Origin: CAYSQW01 sp964433135 | GTDB taxonomy: Bacteria; Acidobacteriota; Aminicenantia; Aminicenantales; Aminicenantaceae | DNA length: 23,054 bases | Assembly: GCA_964433135.1 (NCBI GenBank) | Contig: CAYSQW010000057.1 | Span: forward strand, 1 to 23,054 | Direction: 5' to 3' | Part shown: one piece after another, positions 7,590 through 16,190 of the stretch | Position numbering within the stretch: position 1 is the first letter of the stretch | How the letters are laid out: each line of letters opens with the position of its first letter | Notes under the pieces: generated by a model | What the model was told of the DNA's origin: nothing | Seen by the model: the letters and a program-made list of their open reading frames with translations, nothing else | Databases searched by the model: none | Position numbers and translations under genes: made by a program

Positions 7590-7620
7590 AAGGGCCTTCC
7601 ATTCGAAGGCCCTTTTTTTT
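7590..7620 (+). terminator. Intrinsic terminator after the ZraP-like gene
   Basis: A perfect stem AAGGGCCTTC/GAAGGCCCTT (7590-7599 with 7605-7614; outermost pair A-T) around a CATTC loop is followed directly by a run of T to 7620. It lies 33 bases after the stop codon. Confidence 0.9.
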
Positions 7621-7696
7621 CTTCACGGCAATTAAAGTTGCTTTTTGTCGAACTCAGCTCGGTCGTCCGATACTTTCATCACGAGGAATTAACGGC

Positions 7697-7725
7697 TTGA
7701 CCGCTTCATTCGGGTGAGGTATGCT
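7697..7725 (+). promoter_or_regulatory. Sigma-70-type promoter for the first lipoprotein hydrolase
   Basis: TTGACC (7697-7702), a 17-base spacer and TATGCT (7720-7725) sit in the 227-base gap after the terminator. The predicted start near 7732 leaves a leader of about 115 bases before the ATG at 7848. I saw no convincing riboswitch or attenuator fold in that leader by eye. Confidence 0.5.
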
Positions 7726-7847
7726 GAGTTTTGATGGCCGGTCGACACGATTTACCGAGAAATATTAATCTTTTTCCCTTCAATGTGCCATCCGTTTCAG
7801 TACGCCTGACCGGAATCCTCATCCGACTATTCTGAAAGGAGATTCAT

Positions 7848-9602
7848 ATGCGATTCAATAAAAAAGGAAAGACTCTTCCGGCCTGTGCTTTGCTGCTGTC
7901 GGTTCTTTGCTCCGTGTCATGCAGCACATCCTACGACGCGGCTCAAAGTCGATTGAAGTTCGGTGTTTCATTTTCGGGAGAACTTTCCTCAAAAGCTCTG
8001 GACGGGCGCCTCCTGTTGATCATAGCCAAACAGGGAGAACGTGAGCCGAGATTCCAGATCGATCGCAGTCTTAACACCCAGCAGATCTTCGGACTGGACG
8101 TCGATGGGCTCGAACCGGAAGAAACAGCGCTGATCGACGCGAACGTATTCGGAAATCCCCTTGAAAGCCTCTCAGAGATTCCATCGGGAGATTACTGGGT
8201 TCAGGCCGTTCTGCATAAGTATGAGACTTTTCACCGTTCCGACGGGCACACGGTCAAACTCCCCATGGACAGAGGAGAGGGTCAAAAATGGAACCGCGCT
8301 CCGGGCAATCTGATCAGCACTCCTGAAAAGATTTCCATCGATCCGCGCAAAAACCGTCTGATACGGATCGAACTCGACAGCATCATTCCGCCCATTCCCG
8401 ATCCGGAAGAGACGCGATACATCAAACACGTTAAAATTGAAAGCCGTCTGCTCACGGAGTTCTGGGGGCGGCCCATGCATCTCGGAGCTCACATCCTTCT
8501 GCCTGAAGGATTCGACGAACATCCTGAAGCCCGCTACCCGCTGATCGTCAATCACGGCCACTTTCCCTACACCTTCGGAGGATTTCGTGAAACACCCCCT
8601 GATCCGAATTTGAAACCGGTGTTCAGCGAACGCTTCCAGCTGGAAGGCTACAATCGGATGGTTCAGCAGGAAGCTTATGATTTCTATCGCTATTGGACCT
8701 CTCCGGACACTCCTCGCATGCTGATCATCCAGATCCAGCATGCAAATCCATATTACGATGACTCTTACGCCGTAAATTCCGCCAATCTTGGGCCATACGG
8801 AGATGCCATCAACGAAGAATTGATCCCGTACATCGAAAATGAATTCCGCGGCATCGGAGAAGGATGGGCTCGTTTCCTCTACGGAGGCTCAACCGGAGGA
8901 TGGGAAGCGCTGGGAGTGCAGGTCTTATATCCGGATTTCTACAACGGCTGTTGGGCGGCGTGTCCGGACCCCCTGGATTTCCGCGCTTACACTTCCGTCA
9001 ACATCTACGAACATGAAAACGCCTACTATGCCGGGGATTGGAAGCGCACTCAGCGTCCGCGCAGCCGCAACTACCTGGGAGAGATTCGAGCCACGCTGGC
9101 TGAAACCGAACACCAGGAACTGGTGCTGGCGACCCGCGGACGATCCGGTGGACAGCATGACATATGGCAAGCCGTTTTCAGCCCGGTAGGACCGGATGGG
9201 TATCCCAAACCGATCTGGGATAAAAAAACCGGAGTCATCGATCATGATGTCGCGGAATATTGGCGCGACAACTACGATATGCGTTATATTCTGGAACGCG
9301 ACTGGAAAACCATCGGACCTAAACTTAAAGGAAAAATCCATATCTACTGCGGCGACATGGATAATTATTATCTCAATAATGCCGTCTATCTTATGGAAGA
9401 TTTTCTGGAAAGCACCACAGATCCCTATTATTCCGGCGAAGTGGCTTACGGCGATCGCGCGGAACACTGCTGGAACGGCGATCCCAACCAGCCCAACGCC
9501 GTTTCAAGACTGCGTTATCACCGGATGCATATTCCCAAGATCATGAAGCGCATTGAAATATCGGCTCCACACGGCGCCGATCTCAAGAGCTGGCGGTACT
9601 GA
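7848..9602 (+). CDS. Exported alpha/beta-hydrolase, paralogue 1 (584 aa)
   Basis: A 584-residue exported hydrolase. The start follows AAAGGAG (7835-7841). The N-terminal segment is signal-like and ends in VLCSVSC; C25 could be lipidated, but the lipobox is imperfect. Residues about 35-180 form a beta-rich domain containing the striking block DGHTVKLPMDRGEGQKW. From about 205 an esterase-D/enterochelin-esterase-like catalytic domain follows: HLGAHILLPEG, VNHGHFPY, nucleophile S348 in YGGSTGGWEA, a probable acid at D503 or D505 in CGDMDNYYLNN, and the probable histidine H540 in AEHCWNG. It probably cleaves an ester or peptide-like bond in the envelope; the substrate is unknown. A paralogue of equal length lies at 19228, both ending in GADLKSWRY. 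A small acidic ORF follows closely and may be co-transcribed. Confidence 0.85.
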   Translation: MRFNKKGKTLPACALLLSVLCSVSCSTSYDAAQSRLKFGVSFSGELSSKALDGRLLLIIAKQGEREPRFQIDRSLNTQQIFGLDVDGLEPEETALIDANVFGNPLESLSEIPSGDYWVQAVLHKYETFHRSDGHTVKLPMDRGEGQKWNRAPGNLISTPEKISIDPRKNRLIRIELDSIIPPIPDPEETRYIKHVKIESRLLTEFWGRPMHLGAHILLPEGFDEHPEARYPLIVNHGHFPYTFGGFRETPPDPNLKPVFSERFQLEGYNRMVQQEAYDFYRYWTSPDTPRMLIIQIQHANPYYDDSYAVNSANLGPYGDAINEELIPYIENEFRGIGEGWARFLYGGSTGGWEALGVQVLYPDFYNGCWAACPDPLDFRAYTSVNIYEHENAYYAGDWKRTQRPRSRNYLGEIRATLAETEHQELVLATRGRSGGQHDIWQAVFSPVGPDGYPKPIWDKKTGVIDHDVAEYWRDNYDMRYILERDWKTIGPKLKGKIHIYCGDMDNYYLNNAVYLMEDFLESTTDPYYSGEVAYGDRAEHCWNGDPNQPNAVSRLRYHRMHIPKIMKRIEISAPHGADLKSWRY

Positions 9603-9645
9603 AACATCCGTGGACATGAAAAACGACGGTAAAGGAAACGGCGGC

Positions 9646-9918
9646 ATGGAAAAAACACCCCCTTTGACCCGATTGACACAACAGGATATGCAGGCGGTCT
9701 TTGATTATATCGCCGACGAGCACGGCATCAAACCCGAAGTATTGGGGGCCGCCGGGGAATCCGATTTAGGCAGAATATTTGAATTGGAGGACGAATTTCT
9801 CGTCGTCATGCCCCCTGATCTTGCCTTCGGCATGCCCAAAGGACCCGGCGTTACCGTTGAATCCCTGCGCGAAGAGTTGGTGCGCGTTGTGGCCTATCAC
9901 CTCAAGCTCATAGAATAA
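9646..9918 (+). CDS. Small acidic protein of unknown function
   Basis: A 90-residue soluble protein starting MEKTPPLTRLTQQDMQAVFDYIADEHG. The ATG at 9646 is preferred because AAAGGA (9631-9636) lies nine bases upstream; GTG 9610 and ATG 9616 are in-frame alternatives. The sequence is acidic, with no membrane segment or signal peptide. It has two likely helices (about residues 10-33 and 68-88) and a central turn-rich part (VVMPPDLAFGMPKGPG). It begins 43 bases after the lipoprotein hydrolase and has no promoter of its own, so it is likely the second gene of that unit. I do not recognise a family. The paralogous hydrolase at 19228 is not followed by a homologue. Confidence 0.6.
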   Translation: MEKTPPLTRLTQQDMQAVFDYIADEHGIKPEVLGAAGESDLGRIFELEDEFLVVMPPDLAFGMPKGPGVTVESLREELVRVVAYHLKLIE

Positions 9919-9920
9919 AC

Positions 9921-9944
9921 GGTTTTCGGCTCAGCCGGAGAACC
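9921..9944. terminator. Dyad filling the gap between convergent genes
   Basis: The 26-base gap between the stop of the small acidic protein (9918) and the stop of icmF (9945) is almost entirely an inverted repeat: GGTTTTCGGCT paired with AGCCGGAGAACC, with one bulge and one wobble. It could end transcription in both directions, but it lacks a strong T run on either strand. Confidence 0.35.
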
Positions 9945-12900
9945 TCACATATTTCGCCGATACCGTCCGCCGACCGCATACAGGGCTCCGGTAATCTGTC
10001 CCAGTGTACACACCTTTACGGTCTCCATGAGTTCGGCGAAGAGATTGCCTCCTTCAAGAGCGACGTTTTGAAGCCGCTGCAATGCCGCATGGGCTTCGGT
10101 TTTATGTTTCCTTCTGAAATTTTCAAGCCGCATCAGCTGGGATCTCTTTTCCTCCTCGGTTGCCCGGGATAGTGGGAGAGACGCCTCCTCATCGGAATCG
10201 ACTCCGTTTTCGATATCCTCTTCAAGAAACGTGTTCACACCGACGATCGGAAGCTCACCGCTGTGCTTACGCATTTCATAGCGCATGGATTCCTCCTGGA
10301 TACGGCTCCTTTGATACCCCGTTTCCATGGCCCCCAGAACCCCTCCGCGCGAAGTGATGCGATCGAATTCCATCAACACCGCTTCCTCCACGAGATCGGT
10401 TAATTCTTCCACGATGAAACTTCCCTGATTCATGTTTTCATTTTGCGCCAAACCCCATTCGCGGTTGATGATAAGCTGGATCGCAAGCGCACGCCGCACC
10501 GACTCCGGACTCGGCGTCGTGATCGCTTCGTCAAAAGCATTGGTATGAAGGCTGTTGCAATTATCGTAAATCGCGCAAAGGGCCTGCAGCGTGGTGCGGA
10601 TATCGTTGAATTGAACTTCCTGGCTGTGAAGAGAACGCCCGGATGTCTGGATATGATATTTCAGCATTTGGGCGCGGGATGATGCCCCGTATTTCTCCCT
10701 CATGGCAACCGCCCAGATACGCCGGGCGACGCGACCGATCACGGTATACTCGGGATCCATGCCGTTGGAAAAGAAAAAGGAGAGGTTGGGGCCGAATTGG
10801 TCGAGAGACATTCCGCGTGACAAATAATATTCCACATAAGTGAATCCATTTGACAGAGTGAGGGCCAATTGTGTTATCGGATTGGCTCCGGCTTCCGCGA
10901 TATGATACCCCGAAATCGAAACCGAATAGAAGTTTCTTACATTTTTCAAGTTGAAATACTCCTGGATATCACCCATCATCTTGAGAGCGAAATCAATAGA
11001 AAAAATACATGTGTTCTGCCCCTGATCCTCCTTGAGAATGTCGGCCTGAACCGTTCCTCGAACGCGCGAGAGGACATCGGCAGAGATTCCTCGGTATTCC
11101 TCGATATTCGGTTTCCTTCCCTCCCGACTTCGAAATATTTCCACTTGCTGATCGATGGCGGTATTGAGATACATGGCCAGCAGCATGGGGGCCGGACCGT
11201 TGATGGTCATGGAAACAGATGTGTTGGGGGAACAGAGATCGAATCCTCGATAGAGCACCTTCATGTCATCCAGCGTACAGATGCTGACACCCGAATTTCC
11301 CACCTTTCCGTAGATATCCGGTCGGTCTTCGGGATCGCAACCGTATAAGGTGACGGAATCGAAGGCCGTGGATAAACGCTTGGCCGGATATCCCTCGCTG
11401 AGAAGCTTAAAGCGCCGGTTGGTTCGTTCGGGATCACCCTCGCCGGCAAACATACGGGTCGGATCTTCCCCGACGCGCTTCAATGGAAACACTCCCGCCG
11501 TGTATGGGAAATATCCGGGCAGATTTTCCCTGCGAAGCCAACGATATACCTCGCCGGGATCCTGAAAACGGGGGAGGGCGACCTTGGGAATCCGGTTGTC
11601 AGCCAGGGATTTTATAAATAGGGGTTGCTTTATCTTCCGTCCCCGGACAGTATAGACCAGCATTTCACGTTCGTAGGCTTTTTTGGTTTTTTCCCACTCA
11701 GCAAGAAGGCCGCGGGTTTCAGAGCTGATCCGTTTTCGTGCACGCGCCATCTCTTTCCTCAATCGTCCGCCCTCGGTTTCTCCTTCCTTCGAGGAAGTCG
11801 ACGACTTCATGATCTTCACGGATTCCTCAAGATGCCATGCTCGTCGTACGTGTTCGGTTTCATGTCGGGTATTTTCATGGTATCCGCGAACCGTTTCGGA
11901 TATTTCTGCCAGATAGCGAATTCTATCCGGCGGAATGATGACGGTCTTTGAACTGGAGATTTTTATGTCGGAGCGCGGTAGGCGTGAAGGCCATTCATTC
12001 CCGGTCATTTCCTTAAGTTTTCCGAGAAGCGCATGATAGAGCGCCGTAACCCCATCATCGTTGAAACGGGATGCGATCGTTCCGTAAACCGGCATTTCGT
12101 CAGGATCCATGGAAAATTTTCCTCGATTGCGCTGCACCTGCTTGCGCACATCGCGAACGGCGTCTTCGGCGCCTTGTTTTTCATATTTATTCACGACCAC
12201 AAGGTCCGCGTAGTCGAGCATATCTATCTTTTCAAGCTGTGAAGCAGCGCCGAACTCACTGGTCATAACGTAGATCGAAAGATCGACCAGATCGACGACC
12301 TGAGAGTCGCCTTGGCCGATGCCGGCGGTTTCCAATATCGTCAGGTCATATCCGGCTGCTTGAATGATCTCAAGTACTTGTGGAAGTCCCTCGGGGATTT
12401 CGTTTTTCGAATTCCGCGTGGCCAGGGACCGCATATAAACACGGGGATTTTCCACTGAATTCATGCGGATCCGATCGCCCAACAACGCTCCGCCGGTTTT
12501 TTTCCTTGAAGGATCGCAGCTGATCACGGCAATCGATTTTTCAGGTTGATCGTGTAAAAAACGAAGGATCAATTCATCCGTCAGTGAAGACTTCCCCGCG
12601 CCCCCCGTCCCCGTAATTCCGATCACGGGGATGTTACGAGAACCTACGCGTGCACGTTTTCCGAGCGAATTTTTGTCCTCTTCCCGGAGGGGATTCGTTT
12701 CCACCCAGGTTATCGCATGGGCTACACCTGCGGTGTTTTTCCGGGAAATCTTTTCCGGATCGAAGACAAATCCCTCAATAGGGGAGTGATCAAGGCGGCG
12801 AACCATATGATTCACGATCCCCTGCATTCCAAGCAGAGCCCCGTCCTCAGGTGAATATATTTTGGTCACGCCGTATTGTTCCAGCCGAGTCCTTTCCTCC

Positions 12901-13223
12901 GGAACAATCACTCCGCCGCCGCCTCCGAAAATCTTAATGTGGGCTGCGCCTTTTTCCCGGAGGAGATCGACCATGTATCGGAAGAACTCTTCATGCCCTC
13001 CCTGGTAGCTGGATACGGCGATTCCCTGAACGTCTTCTTCGACGGCAGCCTTGATGATTTCCTTAACCGAACGGTTATGCCCGAGATGGATAACTTCGAC
13101 TCCCGTACTCTGCAGGATGCGCCGGATGATGTTGATCGCCGCATCATGCCCGTCAAACAGGGAAGTCGCGGTTACGACACGCACATGATGTCGTGGTTTG
13201 TAGACAGAATTCGTCTTCGACAT
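9945..13223 (-). CDS. icmF: Fused isobutyryl-CoA mutase with G-protein chaperone
   Basis: A complete 1092-residue IcmF, a coenzyme-B12 enzyme that interconverts isobutyryl-CoA and n-butyryl-CoA in branched-chain amino-acid or acyl-CoA metabolism. Domains in order: B12-binding (SLFDGHDAA with cobalt-ligand H26; FGGGGGVI), MeaI-like GTPase (P-loop GTGGAGKSS about 204-212; NKYE 345-348), linker, and catalytic barrel (LPGYFPYTAGVFPLKR, then MFAGEGDPERTNRRF). By alignment to recalled methylmalonyl-CoA mutase sequence, its substrate-selecting Tyr and Arg are replaced by F592 and Q736 (KEDQGQNTCIF), the isobutyryl-type pair, spaced 144 residues as in characterised IcmF. Start 13223 is chosen over 13250 because AAAGGAG lies just upstream in the coding strand. 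It follows a TetR gene with a 27-base gap and very probably shares its promoter. Confidence 0.96.
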   Translation of the reverse strand: MSKTNSVYKPRHHVRVVTATSLFDGHDAAINIIRRILQSTGVEVIHLGHNRSVKEIIKAAVEEDVQGIAVSSYQGGHEEFFRYMVDLLREKGAAHIKIFGGGGGVIVPEERTRLEQYGVTKIYSPEDGALLGMQGIVNHMVRRLDHSPIEGFVFDPEKISRKNTAGVAHAITWVETNPLREEDKNSLGKRARVGSRNIPVIGITGTGGAGKSSLTDELILRFLHDQPEKSIAVISCDPSRKKTGGALLGDRIRMNSVENPRVYMRSLATRNSKNEIPEGLPQVLEIIQAAGYDLTILETAGIGQGDSQVVDLVDLSIYVMTSEFGAASQLEKIDMLDYADLVVVNKYEKQGAEDAVRDVRKQVQRNRGKFSMDPDEMPVYGTIASRFNDDGVTALYHALLGKLKEMTGNEWPSRLPRSDIKISSSKTVIIPPDRIRYLAEISETVRGYHENTRHETEHVRRAWHLEESVKIMKSSTSSKEGETEGGRLRKEMARARKRISSETRGLLAEWEKTKKAYEREMLVYTVRGRKIKQPLFIKSLADNRIPKVALPRFQDPGEVYRWLRRENLPGYFPYTAGVFPLKRVGEDPTRMFAGEGDPERTNRRFKLLSEGYPAKRLSTAFDSVTLYGCDPEDRPDIYGKVGNSGVSICTLDDMKVLYRGFDLCSPNTSVSMTINGPAPMLLAMYLNTAIDQQVEIFRSREGRKPNIEEYRGISADVLSRVRGTVQADILKEDQGQNTCIFSIDFALKMMGDIQEYFNLKNVRNFYSVSISGYHIAEAGANPITQLALTLSNGFTYVEYYLSRGMSLDQFGPNLSFFFSNGMDPEYTVIGRVARRIWAVAMREKYGASSRAQMLKYHIQTSGRSLHSQEVQFNDIRTTLQALCAIYDNCNSLHTNAFDEAITTPSPESVRRALAIQLIINREWGLAQNENMNQGSFIVEELTDLVEEAVLMEFDRITSRGGVLGAMETGYQRSRIQEESMRYEMRKHSGELPIVGVNTFLEEDIENGVDSDEEASLPLSRATEEEKRSQLMRLENFRRKHKTEAHAALQRLQNVALEGGNLFAELMETVKVCTLGQITGALYAVGGRYRRNM

Positions 13224-13250
13224 ATTGTCTCCTTTATCCCTATCCGCCAT

Positions 13251-13907
13251 TTAATACGGCGAATCTTTTTCTGAAATCGAGCCGATGACAAATTCTGTCT
13301 GTCGACGTATGTATTCTTCGATGTCGAATTCTTTCTGTATCTCCCATCTTCGAAAAGTCCACATGTGCCCTAATACAACAATATTGTGCGCCGTTAGGGT
13401 CATGGACCTTGAATCTATTTTGGGAATACCGCCGCTGCGTGCCAAATCCGCGAGCGCCTCTTTGAAAATGCCCGTAATCTTTATCTCTTTTTCCAGAACC
13501 TTTCTCTGCCAGTGGGAAGGAAGCGATCGCGTTTCCTGATAGATCAGCAGGATGTGATCGCTCATCCGGTCACAGATCATAAAATATTCTTTTATCATAG
13601 CAGCCAGACTTTCGCTCCCGCTCGAATCGTTTGCAAGCGCTTCCTTGACTCCTTTTTCGACTTCGGTGTGAATGGCGTCGCAAACAAGATAAAGAATGTC
13701 TTCTTTTGAATTTATATATTCGTACAGCAACCCGATGGAAATTCCGGATCGTTTTGCGATCTCGCGAGTGGTTGTCTTATGATAACCGTTGGCGATGAAC
13801 AGCTCGACGGCGGCATCCACAATCTGAAGCCGCCTTCTGCCTACCAAATCGGCGTTCTTTATCTGGGTTGGGATTGACGGGGCCGGCAATCGAGATCTTT
13901 TCATCAT
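13251..13907 (-). CDS. TetR-family regulator, probably controlling itself and icmF
   Basis: A 218-residue TetR-type repressor. The N-terminal helix-turn-helix is clear at about residues 25-70: RRRLQIVDAAVELFIANGYHKTTTREIAKRSGISIGLLYEYINSKEDILY. The C-terminal ligand/dimer domain is all-helical and contains MICDRMSDHILLIYQETRSLP, typical of TetR proteins found with acyl-CoA catabolic genes. ATG 13907 and ATG 13904 are adjacent possible starts. The gene is first in the unit and icmF follows 27 bases downstream. A near-consensus promoter with a TGAGCG-type palindrome over the start point lies upstream, implying autoregulation. An acyl-CoA effector linked to the IcmF reaction is plausible but inferred. 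Confidence 0.93.
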   Translation of the reverse strand: MMKRSRLPAPSIPTQIKNADLVGRRRLQIVDAAVELFIANGYHKTTTREIAKRSGISIGLLYEYINSKEDILYLVCDAIHTEVEKGVKEALANDSSGSESLAAMIKEYFMICDRMSDHILLIYQETRSLPSHWQRKVLEKEIKITGIFKEALADLARSGGIPKIDSRSMTLTAHNIVVLGHMWTFRRWEIQKEFDIEEYIRRQTEFVIGSISEKDSPY

Positions 13908-13971
13908 GAAGACACTCTTTCTATGAATCCTATCATCGCCCGATAATCCCGCACGCCGCCTTTACCCTGTG

Positions 13972-13987
13972 TTGAGCGAGCGCTCAA
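13972..13987. promoter_or_regulatory. TetR-type operator palindrome
   Basis: TTGAGCG-AG-CGCTCAA is a perfect inverted repeat with 7-base arms and a 2-base spacer. It starts three bases after the -10 element of the minus-strand promoter and covers the predicted start point near 13983, which is ideal for repression. The TGAGCGNNCGCTCA form is typical for TetR-family operators. It also lies upstream of the divergent gene at 14110 and could affect it. Confidence 0.75.
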
Positions 13988-13989
13988 TC

Positions 13990-14018
13990 AAATTACTTCA
14001 CAAAGCCCTAATTGTCAA
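13990..14018 (-). promoter_or_regulatory. Near-consensus sigma-70 promoter for tetR-icmF
   Basis: Read on the minus strand, a perfect TTGACA (14018-14013) is followed after exactly 17 bases by TAATTT (13995-13990). The predicted start point near 13983 falls in the operator palindrome, leaving a leader of about 75 bases to the regulator's start. It is the strongest sigma-70 match I found in the window. Confidence 0.75.
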
Positions 14019-14109
14019 GTCCTCGGCCGCAAAATATCATCCTTTTCTTTTCCTGCCGAATCCAAGATGTTATGATTTATATGAAACTGATTTTATGGAA
14101 GGGATCACG

Positions 14110-15957
14110 ATGCGCTATGGTTTGCTTAAGTCTGGTTTGGATGCACATACACTCGGTTTGAGCCATTTGTCGCAACTGCTCAATTCCTGCGGCATCGCGT
14201 CTATTATCGCAGATGCGAAAATCTGTGACGCAGTCGACGAAATCGAAGTACCCGATAAGTACGCTTTGCTGAGAAAATGGCTGTGCGACAACCGCATCAC
14301 TCATCTGGGCTTCAGTTATCGACTCGATCCTTCACAAGCGGTTCGGACCTTTCTCCGTTTGATGGAACGCCTCTCTCAAGATGACGATCTTTCCCGGGAA
14401 ACAGAACTTCGCCATTTTTATTTTGCCGGACTTCCGGAAAGCTGCCGCCTGATCCGAGATGAATTTCAAGACCGCATTCCCACTTTCGAAGGAGACGAAA
14501 CGCCGATCGAAACCCTTCGCCGATTGGGCGTGGCGGAAAAATTGATCCCAAAAACCATGCGCGAGAACTCCGCCTATGACGACATCCGGATGCAATTCGG
14601 TAAGGAATTGATATCTTCCGAACTGCCCGCCTCCCTTAAAGTCCCATTGCCCTATGCCTATCCCGCTTTCGGTTCCTCTCGAGATCGTCTCGTCTCCCGT
14701 CTGGAAGCGGCCCGTGAAAAACGGAGGCTTCCGCTTCTACGCGTTCATGTAGGGCCGTATGATCCCGATCGCGCTGAGGCTCTGGCGCAGTTTTCCGACT
14801 GGTTGAAACGGCTTTCCAAAGGTCGTTTCCTGGATATCGTATCCGTCGGGTCCTCACAATTGAGTCAATCCCATTTCGGCGAGGATTGGGCAAACCTTCA
14901 AAATGGAGGGGGCGTTCCTTTCAACAGCGAATTTGAACTGCGTGCTATTCGAGAAGACGCTTCGCCGATGCTGGTCCGGGCCTATTCCGGGACAAAAAAT
15001 ATAGCGCGGATGGCGGAGATACTGGAAAAGAATTTGAATATGGCTTGGCATGCCCTGTCTTTTTGGTGGTTCAACCGGATCGATGGGAGAGGACCTCTCA
15101 GTGTCCGTCAGGGCCTTAAGGAACACGTGGAAGCCATCTCCGCGATCGCACGCCACAACAAACCTTTCGAACCGAATATCCCACATCACTTTGCTTTCCG
15201 AGGAAGCGATGATGTGTCTTACGTAGTCTCCGCCTATGTGGCGGCCAAGACCGCGCGCAGCCTCGGGATCCGTCACCTTATCCTTCAAAATATGCTCAAC
15301 ACGCCCCGTTCCACATGGGGACTCCGCGATTTGGCGAAATCCAGAGTTATGCTCAAACTGCTTCGATCTCTCGAATCATCCCGCTTCCGGGTCATTTATC
15401 AACCCCGCGCCGGATTAGACTTCTTTTCTCCCGATCTTGAAAAAGCCAAACGCCAGCTGGCCGCTGTCACCGCGCTGATGCAGGACGTGGAGCCGGAAAA
15501 TCCTGAAAGTCCCCAGATCATTCATGTCGTCAGTTTTTCGGAAGCCAGGTTTTTGGCCGATCCCGCCGTTATCGATGAAAGTCTCAGGATCACCAGGGCT
15601 TCCCTGGCCGAGTATCCCGGTTTTCGCCGGCGCTACAATTTGACCGACTTCATCAATGGCAGGGAAGTTCACCAACAAACCGAAGAATTGTGGCAAGACG
15701 CCCTCCATATGATTCGCGACATGGAGAGAAACATCCCCGACCTCACAACACCCGAGGGCTTATACCGCATTTTTCATGCGGGCTATTTTCCGGTTCCCTT
15801 TCTCTGGGAGGGGCGTGATGAGTTTCCCCACGCCGTTAGCTGGAGCACAGGACTAAAGGATGGGGGCGTTCATGTCCTGACCGCGGACGGCGGAAAAATG
15901 AAAATGCGGCAAAGGCTCGAACGCATTCATGCCGCTCTCGAGCACCCCCCCGAATAA
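14110..15957 (+). CDS. B12-binding-like domain fused to glutamate-mutase-E-like barrel, function unknown
   Basis: A 615-residue protein divergent from tetR-icmF. The start at 14110 follows GGAAGGGA (14097-14104); the longer frame from 13969 would run through the operator region and is rejected. The N-terminus (MRYGLLKSGLDAHTLGLSHLSQLL) carries the cobalamin signature D11-x-H13-x-x-G16, followed by a degenerate SxL-like GFSYRL (about 68-72) and FAGLPE (about 105-110), consistent with a Rossmann-like B12 domain. From about residue 208 the sequence follows the order of the glutamate mutase E barrel: FLDIVSVGSS, NGGGVPFN, R290 in MLVRAYSGTKN, WWFNRIDGRGP, FEPNIPHHFA and VSAYVAAKTARSLGIRHLI. A B12-dependent carbon-skeleton mutase or a non-catalytic relative is likely. 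The substrate is unknown. Assignment rests on motifs recalled from memory, not on a search. Confidence 0.65.
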   Translation: MRYGLLKSGLDAHTLGLSHLSQLLNSCGIASIIADAKICDAVDEIEVPDKYALLRKWLCDNRITHLGFSYRLDPSQAVRTFLRLMERLSQDDDLSRETELRHFYFAGLPESCRLIRDEFQDRIPTFEGDETPIETLRRLGVAEKLIPKTMRENSAYDDIRMQFGKELISSELPASLKVPLPYAYPAFGSSRDRLVSRLEAAREKRRLPLLRVHVGPYDPDRAEALAQFSDWLKRLSKGRFLDIVSVGSSQLSQSHFGEDWANLQNGGGVPFNSEFELRAIREDASPMLVRAYSGTKNIARMAEILEKNLNMAWHALSFWWFNRIDGRGPLSVRQGLKEHVEAISAIARHNKPFEPNIPHHFAFRGSDDVSYVVSAYVAAKTARSLGIRHLILQNMLNTPRSTWGLRDLAKSRVMLKLLRSLESSRFRVIYQPRAGLDFFSPDLEKAKRQLAAVTALMQDVEPENPESPQIIHVVSFSEARFLADPAVIDESLRITRASLAEYPGFRRRYNLTDFINGREVHQQTEELWQDALHMIRDMERNIPDLTTPEGLYRIFHAGYFPVPFLWEGRDEFPHAVSWSTGLKDGGVHVLTADGGKMKMRQRLERIHAALEHPPE

Positions 15958-16099
15958 CGTTCTCGTTTTATATTGTCCACAGTCGAACAGTTTATGTTTC
16001 CCGAACGTACACCCGATTCCCCCATAACCGTCTCATGCGAAAGACGATCATCGTTGTTTTTTACCGGTACGAGAACCGCTCCCGGATTTCTGCTGTTTA

Positions 16100-16115
16100 T
16101 GGCATATATTTTGCT
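16100..16115 (+). promoter_or_regulatory. -24/-12 (sigma-54) promoter for the 89-aa protein
   Basis: TGGCATATATTTTGCT has GG (16101-16102) and GC (16113-16114) exactly ten bases apart, with both TGGCA and TTGCT blocks of the sigma-54 consensus. The predicted start near 16126 gives a leader of about 65 bases. The rest of the 233-base gap (15958-16190) holds only a small dyad, ACGAT-C-ATCGT (16044-16054), about 55 bases upstream, which could be an activator site. Confidence 0.6.
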
Positions 16116-16190
16116 GTAATTTCAAGCAGGATAAAATCCGAATGCAGTTTTCAGATTTTTTCCATAAAAAATCCAGACCAGGAGCCTGAC

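Noticed and set aside
13969..14109. 47-residue N-terminal extension of the B12-fusion protein
   Set aside because: The extension runs through the operator/promoter region and lacks a ribosome site. The ATG at 14110 has GGAAGGGA and starts directly with the B12 motif.
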